Assembly: GCA_024697065.1 (NCBI GenBank) | Contig: JAILGE010000031.1 | Location: 146,839 to 210,838, forward strand | Origin: Lachnospiraceae bacterium | Lineage (GTDB): Bacteria; Bacillota; Clostridia; Lachnospirales; Lachnospiraceae | Direction of reading: 5' to 3' | Length of the DNA stretch: 64,000 bases | Shown: in pieces, positions 15,242 through 22,028 of the stretch | Layout: every line of letters starts with the position of its first letter | Position numbering within the stretch: the stretch's first letter is position 1 | Translations under genes and position numbers: made by a program | Notes under the pieces: model-generated | Seen by the model: the letters and a program-made list of their open reading frames with translations, nothing else | Told to the model about the DNA's origin: nothing | The model's database searches: none

Positions 15242-15910
15242 ATGGACAACGCTGCTGTTGCTGCGAAAGCGGCCATTGAAAAAGCCGGTAAAGCCGGATT
15301 TAACGATATGGAAATGTCTGCGATCGGGGAAGTCGCAAATATAACACTGGGAAATGCCATGACGGCGCTTTCCGTGCTCATTCACGGCGATATTGATATT
15401 TCCACACCCAGAGTATTCATAAAGAATAAGGGTGAGACTGTTGAACAGCTTAAAGAAAAGGCTATCATAACAAGAGTTGATTATGTAAAAGGGCTGGACG
15501 GGTTCAGCGTGTTGTTCCTGGCCGAGGATGATGTCAAGGTCATGACCGATCTGATGATGGGAAGTGACGGACACGGTGCCTTTTTCCAACAGGATATTTC
15601 GGATCTCCATTTGAGTGCCGTGTCCGAATCCATGAACCAGATGATGGGTTCTGCGGCGACGGCAATGGGAATGATGATCAATAAGATAGTTGATATCTCA
15701 ACACCCAGCACGGTGTTTATGGAAGCGGGAGAGTTTATCACGGAAACTTTCCAGAATGACGACCGGTTTGTACAGATCGTATTTGATGTAAAAATGGGCT
15801 CGTTCATCACCACACAGATGATACAGCTCTATCCATTCAGACTGGCTAAGGCTGTTGCGGATCTCTTCATCGTCAAGAAGCAGAATAATGACGGGAAGAA
15901 TCCTTTTTGA
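15242..15910 (+). CDS. CheC/FliY-type CheY-P phosphatase
   Basis: This 222-residue soluble protein has two copies of the CheC phosphatase motif [DS]xxxExxN with a proline about 22 residues on. The first is MSAIGEVANITLGNA...STP and the second is LSAVSESMNQMMGSA...STP. There is no FliN-like C-terminal domain, so it resembles stand-alone CheC rather than FliY. The family dephosphorylates CheY-P at the flagellar switch or by the receptors. AAGGGGAG lies before the ATG. No other chemotaxis or flagellar gene is nearby, so it is an orphan copy. It may equally be an uncharacterised CheC paralogue. Confidence 0.82.
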   Translation: MDNAAVAAKAAIEKAGKAGFNDMEMSAIGEVANITLGNAMTALSVLIHGDIDISTPRVFIKNKGETVEQLKEKAIITRVDYVKGLDGFSVLFLAEDDVKVMTDLMMGSDGHGAFFQQDISDLHLSAVSESMNQMMGSAATAMGMMINKIVDISTPSTVFMEAGEFITETFQNDDRFVQIVFDVKMGSFITTQMIQLYPFRLAKAVADLFIVKKQNNDGKNPF

Positions 15911-15968
15911 TAAAAAACCGGAGATATACTTTCCCGGTAGTAAATAAAGAAATGAGGATTTAACGGAA

Positions 15969-16808
15969 ATGGCAGACAATTGTAACGGAAACTGCGACGG
16001 ATGCGGAGCTGCAGGTTGTTCCGACAGAAAAGGACCGGGGGTACAGAAGGCAGAACAGAATGAAGCTTCAAATGTAAAGCATGTCATCGCTGTCATAAGC
16101 GGAAAAGGCGGCGTCGGGAAGTCAATGGTCACCGGTCTCCTTGCGGATTCCGCACAGGCAAGAGGTTTAAAGACTGCGATACTCGATGCTGATATCACGG
16201 GACCTTCGATCCCCAGAATGTTCGGCATCAAAGATAAGGCAGGATATGACGGGAAAAATGTTGTTCCTGTCAAAACATCAAACGGAATAGATACCATGAG
16301 TATCAATCTGTTGCTGGATAATGAAACGGATCCGGTATTATGGAGAGGAAGTCTTATTTCCGGCGCTGTTAAGCAGTTCTGGACGGATGTGGCATGGGGC
16401 GATGTAGACTGCATGTTCGTTGATATGCCTCCCGGAACGGGAGATGTTGCCCTTACCGTAATGCAGTCCCTGCCGGTTGAAGGCATAGTTATCGTAACAT
16501 CACCGCAGGAACTGGTGGGGATGATCGTTTCGAAAGCCGTTAAGATGGCTGAGATGATGAATATACCGGTTCTCGGTATCGTTGAAAATCTTTCCTATTT
16601 CAAATGCCCGGATTGCGGCAAGATCCATGAGATTTTCGGAAAGAGCAGTGTGGAATCCGTAGCGGCGGATTTCGGTATCCCCGTGACGGTAAGACTGCCC
16701 ATCGATCCGGAGATGGCCGCTATTTGTGATAAGGGAGAAGCTCAAAAGCTCAGAGTTCAGGATATAGAAGATAAATTTGACGCTTTAACGGAAGAGATAC
16801 TTAAGTAA
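15969..16808 (+). CDS. Mrp/NBP35-family iron-sulfur cluster carrier ATPase
   Basis: The protein binds and delivers iron-sulfur clusters, driven by ATP. It has 279 residues. The N-terminus has a cysteine cluster (NCNGNCDGCGAAGC) as in NBP35-type proteins. The deviant Walker A is SGKGGVGKS, followed by LDADITGPSIPRM, VDMPPGTGDVALTV and the cluster-binding CxxC in FKCPDCGKIHEIFG. It lies between cheC and a small unknown gene with short gaps, so these may share a transcript. Confidence 0.92.
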   Translation: MADNCNGNCDGCGAAGCSDRKGPGVQKAEQNEASNVKHVIAVISGKGGVGKSMVTGLLADSAQARGLKTAILDADITGPSIPRMFGIKDKAGYDGKNVVPVKTSNGIDTMSINLLLDNETDPVLWRGSLISGAVKQFWTDVAWGDVDCMFVDMPPGTGDVALTVMQSLPVEGIVIVTSPQELVGMIVSKAVKMAEMMNIPVLGIVENLSYFKCPDCGKIHEIFGKSSVESVAADFGIPVTVRLPIDPEMAAICDKGEAQKLRVQDIEDKFDALTEEILK

Positions 16809-16843
16809 AGAAATGCATAAAGTTGTTTAATCAGGAGGAAACT

Positions 16844-17236
16844 ATGAAGGAAGCTAAAGTAACCATCGGCGCAACAAATATCAAGACATTCAAGTATGAG
16901 AATTCATTTGCGGCAAAGTCCGGGGATCCTTTAAAGATGGCTGTTAAGACTCAGATGGCAGTACGTCTTAATCCCGAAGCACCGACAACCGCCATGGTAC
17001 TTGTGAAGTTTGAAACAAGTGATGAAGAGAAGAAGATCATGGCAATGGAGCTTGAAACGGTTACTCCCGTTTCCGTAAGCACATTTGTTGATAATCTCGA
17101 TGACGTTATCAAGAAGAAGTATTTCCCTCAGATCATGATGGCTGTAAATGAGAAGATCCGTATAGCATCAAGCATCGTGGGACTGAATATACAGACACCT
17201 CCCGTAACCTTTATGTATACGGAAGATGTGGAATAA
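16844..17236 (+). CDS. Unknown protein, possibly SecB-like fold
   Basis: The ATG at 16844 has AGGAGG before it and gives 130 residues; the track start at 16823 lies upstream of that site. The protein is soluble and starts MKEAKVTIGATNIKTFKYE. The layout of beta strands followed by a long helix and a final hydrophobic-proline segment (YFPQIMMAVNEKIRIA, then LNIQTPPVTFMY) recalls SecB and the SecB-like families of Gram-positives (LFPYAR...PPVNF). This similarity is by eye and weak. It sits 10 bases before an ABC-F gene. Confidence 0.55.
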   Translation: MKEAKVTIGATNIKTFKYENSFAAKSGDPLKMAVKTQMAVRLNPEAPTTAMVLVKFETSDEEKKIMAMELETVTPVSVSTFVDNLDDVIKKKYFPQIMMAVNEKIRIASSIVGLNIQTPPVTFMYTEDVE

Positions 17237-17246
17237 ATAATGATCT

Positions 17247-19205
17247 ATGTTATTACAGGTAAGTAATTGCGATGTTTCCTACGGCGATCGTACTCTTATT
17301 AAGGATATTTCTTTTGAAGTAAGGAATACCGAGAAAATAGCGATCGTCGGGAGAAACGGATGCGGAAAGACAACATTTTTAAAACTCTTATCCGGAGAGA
17401 TTTTGCCGGATAAGAGGGATGGAAATGAACAGCCGAATATAGCAAAAGCCCCCGGTCTTAGTATAGGATGGCTTTCACAGATGACCTTTACGGATGACAG
17501 CGCCTGCCTTGGCGATGAGATCCGTAAAGTTTTTTTGCCTGTTATAGAGCTTAAAGCGAAGCTGGATGCGCTTTTGACCGAGCTTGACAAGTCGCCAGAC
17601 GAGAAAAAAGCCCGGGAGTACGCTACCCTTGAAGAGAGGTTTAATTATCTCGGCGGATATCGTTATGAGAAGGATTACGAGCTTGTATATGAACGCTTCG
17701 GATTTTCCAGAGAAGATGAGACGCGTCCTCTTTCCGAGTTTTCGGGAGGGCAGAGGACCAAGATAGCTTTTATCAAGCTCCTTCTTTCCAAGCCGGATAT
17801 CCTGATCCTGGATGAGCCCACCAACCACCTTGATATTTCTACCATAGGATGGCTTGAGGGGTATATCAGGGAATATCCCAGAGCAGTGATCGTGGTATCC
17901 CACGACAGACTGTTTCTTGACCGGGTGGCTGATGTGGTCTATGAGATCGAACATGAGAAGATGAGCCGCTATGTTGGCAATTACTCCGGTTTCGTAAAGC
18001 GCAAAAAGGATATCTACGATCAGCAAAAGAAAGCCTATGAGGCACAGCAAAAGGAGATCGCCAGACTTCAGGCTGTGGCAGACCGATTTATCCACAAAGC
18101 CACCAAAGCAACCATGGCCAAGAGCAAATTAAAAGCCATTGAGCATATGGACAAAATAGAAGCTCCCGAAGAGTTTGAGCTGAAGGCTTTCCATGCCCTT
18201 ACGGTTCCTTCGAAGGAAAGCGGTTTTGACGTGCTTGATACGGACAATCTCGGATTCGGCTACGATACCATCATCGGAAAGATCACCTGTTCCGTTAAAA
18301 AGGGACAAAAGGTCGGGATCATCGGTGGGAACGGTCTCGGGAAATCCACATTCTTAAAAACCCTTGCGGGAAAGCTCCCTTTGAAATCAGGCAAATTCAG
18401 ATTCGGACATGGAGTGGAACCGGGATATTTTGATCAGCAGATGGCACAATACGTCAGCGACAAGACTGTGCTTAATGACTTCTGGGATATATATCCATAT
18501 CTTACGGAGACGGAAGTGAGAAATATCCTCGGAGGATTTCTTTTTACCGGAGATGACGTATTTAAGGAAGTCAGTCTTTTATCCGGAGGAGAGAAAGTAA
18601 GGCTTGCTCTTGCAAAGATCTTTGAGACAAGACCAAACCTTCTTCTTTTGGATGAGCCCACCAATCATATGGATATAGTCGGTAAGGAAGCTCTTGAGCA
18701 GATGCTTAAGGATTATGAGGGCACGCTTATTTTCGTGACCCACGACAGATATCTGGTACGTGAAGTGGCGGATGCTCTCATTGTTTTTTCCGGGAATGGC
18801 ATAAAATGGTTTCCCTGGAATTACGAGGAATATGAGAGAAGTTTCGGAAGAGAAAAGCAGGAAGCCGCAAAGGATATCTGGAATATCGATAAGATATCTT
18901 CGGATAAAGATAAAGAAAAAGAAGACGTCTCATCCAAACCTGACAGGGAACAGGCAAAGCCTGTGATTAATGTGGGCAAGGAAAGATCGAGGATGGAGCG
19001 AAGGATCGCTAAGATCGAGAGCCTCCTTGCGGAAAACGACACAAAGAGGGCAGAACTTACCGCCGGACTCTCTGACCCTTCCGTATCAAGTGATTATGTG
19101 AAGCTTGGAGAGATACAAAAGGCTCTTGATGATCTGGATAAGAATGATGAAGATCTTATGAGTGAGTGGGAAAAGCTGTCGGAAGATCTGGAGAATCTCG
19201 GATAA
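17247..19205 (+). CDS. ABC-F family ATPase (ribosome-acting, Uup/YdiF-like)
   Basis: This 652-residue protein has two ABC ATPase domains and no membrane segments, which defines the ABC-F group acting on translating ribosomes. Domain 1 has Walker A GRNGCGKTT, signature LSEFSGGQRTK and Walker B LILDEPTNHLD. The linker (EKMSRYVGNYSGFVKRKKD) follows. Domain 2 has GGNGLGKST, SLLSGGEKVRLAL and LLLDEPTNHMD. The C-terminus (residues 545-650) is a charged coiled coil, as in Uup. The ATG at 17247 lacks a clear ribosome-binding site, so it may be translated from readthrough of the upstream gene. Resistance versus housekeeping roles cannot be separated. Confidence 0.9.
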   Translation: MLLQVSNCDVSYGDRTLIKDISFEVRNTEKIAIVGRNGCGKTTFLKLLSGEILPDKRDGNEQPNIAKAPGLSIGWLSQMTFTDDSACLGDEIRKVFLPVIELKAKLDALLTELDKSPDEKKAREYATLEERFNYLGGYRYEKDYELVYERFGFSREDETRPLSEFSGGQRTKIAFIKLLLSKPDILILDEPTNHLDISTIGWLEGYIREYPRAVIVVSHDRLFLDRVADVVYEIEHEKMSRYVGNYSGFVKRKKDIYDQQKKAYEAQQKEIARLQAVADRFIHKATKATMAKSKLKAIEHMDKIEAPEEFELKAFHALTVPSKESGFDVLDTDNLGFGYDTIIGKITCSVKKGQKVGIIGGNGLGKSTFLKTLAGKLPLKSGKFRFGHGVEPGYFDQQMAQYVSDKTVLNDFWDIYPYLTETEVRNILGGFLFTGDDVFKEVSLLSGGEKVRLALAKIFETRPNLLLLDEPTNHMDIVGKEALEQMLKDYEGTLIFVTHDRYLVREVADALIVFSGNGIKWFPWNYEEYERSFGREKQEAAKDIWNIDKISSDKDKEKEDVSSKPDREQAKPVINVGKERSRMERRIAKIESLLAENDTKRAELTAGLSDPSVSSDYVKLGEIQKALDDLDKNDEDLMSEWEKLSEDLENLG

Positions 19206-19287
19206 ATATCCGGAATAAAGATCAAAACAGACCGTCAGAGACAGAAGGTCTCTGATATGCAGACCGGGATAAAAAGGAGACTGTGAT

Positions 19288-19824
19288 ATGCAGACTAAAT
19301 TGAAAAATTGTGCGATAGCAGTGCTTGTTATTGATATTATAGGCCTGTTACTGGAGCTCATGGTTGTATTTACTCCGAATGTGATATTAAGTCAGGGATG
19401 GTTCCCGGGGGGCAGAGATATTGATGTGGCGGCCTTAGGCATTCCCTACGAAGTTTTACTCAGAGCCGTATTGAGCATTATTGCTGCGATATTTGCAATA
19501 AACGGTATTTCCAAAGACAGAAAAGTGATTGAATCTCAGTATGATTATCCTGTGCCCGGGGATGAGGCCGGTGATTCCGACGGAACGGTTGCGGATATCA
19601 TAGCCATAGTCCTGGTGATGGCTGTTATCTATGTATGTAACTGGGTATTCTCTATTTTAGGTTCTGTTGAGATGAGCAGGATAGGAGCCAAGGCTGCCGG
19701 AGATATGGCATTTCTGAGAAGTGTAACAGGCTTCATATGGGTCATACCGTCATGGGTTACATCACTGCTGATACTTGTCTGCGGTATTGATCTGGGCAGA
19801 AAAAAGGATCCGGCCGTGATCTGA
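19288..19824 (+). CDS. Four-helix membrane protein of unknown function
   Basis: The 178-residue protein is not recognised. Hydrophobic segments occur at about residues 8-30 (IAVLVIDIIGLLLELMVVF), 50-70 (VLLRAVLSIIAAIFAI), 100-122 (IIAIVLVMAVIYVCNWVFSIL) and 145-168 (FIWVIPSWVTSLLILVCGI). The loop between helices 2 and 3 is acidic (GDEAGDSDGT). AAAGGAG lies before the ATG. It starts 82 bases after the ABC-F gene and ends 7 bases before hflX. An 8-bp hairpin (TCAGAGAC/GTCTCTGA, 19235-19254) without a T run lies in the upstream gap. Confidence 0.7.
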   Translation: MQTKLKNCAIAVLVIDIIGLLLELMVVFTPNVILSQGWFPGGRDIDVAALGIPYEVLLRAVLSIIAAIFAINGISKDRKVIESQYDYPVPGDEAGDSDGTVADIIAIVLVMAVIYVCNWVFSILGSVEMSRIGAKAAGDMAFLRSVTGFIWVIPSWVTSLLILVCGIDLGRKKDPAVI

Positions 19825-19831
19825 TAAAAAG

Positions 19832-20980
19832 ATGAAAGAAATCTCGGATATTATCCCGGAAAAATCAATAAAATGTGTTCTTGCGGGTGCGGGTGAAAAT
19901 GTCGCATCATACGGATTCCAAAACGGTATGCAGGAACTGGACGGACTTGCAAGGGCGTGTGAATATGAGCCGGCAGGTGTTTTTGTCCAGCGTATCAACA
20001 GACCTAATCCGGCCACCTTCATAGGTTCCGGTAAGGTCATAGAGATAGCGGAATTCATAAAGGATAACGGTATAGGCACGGTGATATTTAACAATGCCTT
20101 ATCGCCTCTGCAGATATCCAGACTGTCGGATCTGTTGGACTGTCAGGTGTTGGACAGGACAGGTATCATTTTAGAGATCTTTGACAGAAGAGCAAAAACA
20201 TCTGAAGCCAGGATGCAGGTAGAGTACGCAAGACTGCAATATATGCTGCCAAGGCTGGAAGGCATGAGGAAGAATCTTTCAAGACAGGGCGGAACAGGTG
20301 GCTCCATGTCCAATAAGGGAGTGGGAGAAAAGCAGATCGAGCTTGATAAGAGACGGATCGGCAAGCGGATGGCCGTATTAAGAAAACGACTGTCAGAAGT
20401 TGAGAAGAACCGTTTGGTAATGAGAGGGAGAAGGGTAAAGAACGGTATAAAAACCGTTGCTCTCGTGGGATATACCAATGCGGGGAAGTCCACTCTGCTC
20501 AATACGCTTATAACGCGCTACGGTAACGGAGATAAGGTTTATGCCGAAGATAAGCTTTTTGCCACCCTCGATACTACGGTGAGAAATCTTCGCTTCCAGG
20601 ATAAGGACGATCCGGGAAAATATGCGGAAGTGTTGGTCTCCGACACTGTAGGATTTATCAATGATATACCCCATGATCTCATCAAGGCTTTCAGATCCAC
20701 ACTGGAAGAGGCGGCTCTTGCGGATCTTATCATCAATGTGGTGGATGCTTCGGATGAACATCATGATATGCATATCGAAGTTACAAAGCAGACCCTTACC
20801 GAAATAGGTGCGGGAGCTGTTCCCGTGATAACCGTTATGAACAAATGTGATATTACGGTTTTGGATACGGACAGGGATATAGTAACGGGAGAAAAAGACA
20901 GGACCGTTTTTGTAAGTGCCCGGACAGGAGAGGGCATAGACCGACTCACGGATCTGATAAAGGCGGAAGTGTGTTCATGA
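19832..20980 (+). CDS. hflX: Ribosome-associated GTPase HflX
   Basis: HflX binds the 50S subunit and splits stalled ribosomes. The 382 residues show the N-terminal HflX domain (about 1-170, with the conserved RINRPNPATFIGSGKV and LQYMLPRLEGM), a coiled segment, and the GTPase domain. G1 is GYTNAGKST, G3 is DTVGFI, G4 is NKCD and G5 is near VSARTG. The ATG at 19832 has only a weak ribosome-binding site, so coupling to the preceding gene is likely. Its TGA overlaps the start of the next gene (ATGA). Confidence 0.95.
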   Translation: MKEISDIIPEKSIKCVLAGAGENVASYGFQNGMQELDGLARACEYEPAGVFVQRINRPNPATFIGSGKVIEIAEFIKDNGIGTVIFNNALSPLQISRLSDLLDCQVLDRTGIILEIFDRRAKTSEARMQVEYARLQYMLPRLEGMRKNLSRQGGTGGSMSNKGVGEKQIELDKRRIGKRMAVLRKRLSEVEKNRLVMRGRRVKNGIKTVALVGYTNAGKSTLLNTLITRYGNGDKVYAEDKLFATLDTTVRNLRFQDKDDPGKYAEVLVSDTVGFINDIPHDLIKAFRSTLEEAALADLIINVVDASDEHHDMHIEVTKQTLTEIGAGAVPVITVMNKCDITVLDTDRDIVTGEKDRTVFVSARTGEGIDRLTDLIKAEVCS

Positions 20981-21666
20981 GGATCAGGAAGATAAAAACA
21001 GTAAAGGATCTTATAGGAGTTGTTAATGAGGCGGGATTTCTGCCTTTTTTCTGTTCCAGCGTCGAAGGTTTTTCACTTGAAGATCATGTATCGGATTCTG
21101 CATGGTACAGAGGAAGCGTTCACGGCAGAGTAATATGGGATGCATGGGAATGGAAGGGGGAAGTGTTAAGGAGCCGGGAACTCATTTACGGTAAGTTCTT
21201 TGGCGGGAAAGCCGGCTTTATTAGCAAAGAGTGGTTCCCCGATTTTTGCAATTACAGACGTGACGGGTATGATTTTGATGCCAGATTTGAAGACGGACTT
21301 GCTAATTACAAGGATAAGGGCGTGGCGGATTACCTGGAAGAAAACGGTGCTGCCCTCACAAGAAAGATAAAAGATGATCTGAATTACAAAAAGGGCGGAA
21401 ATAAAGGATTTGAAACAGTCATAACAAGACTTCAGATGCAGACATATGTAGTGCCTGTGAATTATGAATACAGCGTCAGAAAATCGGGACAGGAGTTCGG
21501 ATGGGGAAACTGCAGATATGATCTGGCGGAAAAGTATTGGGGGAAGAAGCTTTGTACCTCTGCTTACAAAAGAGATCCGGATGAGTCCCTTGAGCTGATG
21601 ATCCGACACCTGGGAAAAATACTGCCGAATGTCGGTGAGGAGGAGATCGGAAGATTCCTGAAATAG
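20977..21666 (+). CDS. AlkZ-related protein (winged-helix, unknown role)
   Basis: The ATG at 20977 overlaps the hflX stop, giving 229 residues; the GTG at 20971 is possible. It resembles proteins labelled AlkZ-related in Firmicutes: KTVKDLIGVVNEAGFLPFF at the start, DAWEWKGEV, YGKFFGGKAGFISKEWFPDF, NYRRDGYDFDARFEDG and, later, LAEKYWG. AlkZ itself is a DNA glycosylase that unhooks interstrand crosslinks, but the catalytic QxQ motif is not evident here, so I would not call it a glycosylase. It is soluble and rich in aromatic residues. It is probably co-translated with hflX. Confidence 0.7.
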   Translation: MRIRKIKTVKDLIGVVNEAGFLPFFCSSVEGFSLEDHVSDSAWYRGSVHGRVIWDAWEWKGEVLRSRELIYGKFFGGKAGFISKEWFPDFCNYRRDGYDFDARFEDGLANYKDKGVADYLEENGAALTRKIKDDLNYKKGGNKGFETVITRLQMQTYVVPVNYEYSVRKSGQEFGWGNCRYDLAEKYWGKKLCTSAYKRDPDESLELMIRHLGKILPNVGEEEIGRFLK

Positions 21667-21750
21667 GATACGGCAGGCGGGACGCAGGAAATGCTGCGAT
21701 CGCAGATGCAGACCGGGGACCGGGATAAATGACAGATAAGTGATAAAAAG

Positions 21751-21787
21751 AAAACCCGCAGATCCAAAAGATCTGCGGGTTTGTGTT
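21751..21787. terminator. Bidirectional terminator between the AlkZ-related gene and tRNA-Trp
   Basis: AAACCCGCAGATC pairs with GATCTGCGGGTTT around a 4-5 base loop. T-rich sequence follows on both strands, and on the - strand it comes directly after the tRNA. Confidence 0.88.
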
Positions 21788-21792
21788 TTAAG

Positions 21793-21863
21793 CAGGGGCA
21801 GAAGGAGTCGAACCCTCTTTAGCGGTTTTGGAGACCGACGTTAAACCGTTTAACTATGCCCCT
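21793..21863 (-). tRNA. tRNA-Trp (CCA anticodon)
   Basis: The - strand folds into a cloverleaf of about 71 bases. The acceptor stem is AGGGGCA/TGCCCCT, the anticodon loop is CTCCAAA (CCA, reading UGG) on a CGGT/ACCG stem, and the T-arm has TTCGACT. The discriminator base is G, as expected for bacterial tRNA-Trp. The 3' CCA is not encoded and must be added. The gene stands alone and ends at a strong terminator. The remainder of this 362-base gap holds the terminator, the histidine-kinase promoter region and a CTGCGATCGCAG palindrome at 21694-21705. Confidence 0.95.
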
Positions 21864-22028
21864 AAAAATCAGCACCGTTGTATGATATTGTATAATCCGC
21901 TTGTTGTCAAGATGGAACATTCACTTATGTCCCTGTATTTATGCATCAGTCCTCATGCGGCAGTTTTATCTGCCCCCATTATCTGATAAAATATTAATGT
22001 TTAACAGCTTTTCGGAGGCCGTGCATCC

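Noticed and set aside
15698-16486. 262-residue - strand ORF opposite CheC and the Mrp ATPase
   Set aside because: It is the antisense shadow of two genes with clear motifs; composition is Ser/Pro/Thr-rich without any domain.
21694-21705. CTGCGATCGCAG palindrome
   Set aside because: A perfect 12-base palindrome containing GCGATCGC, but it occurs once in the regions examined and has no evident partner; I keep it as a note only.
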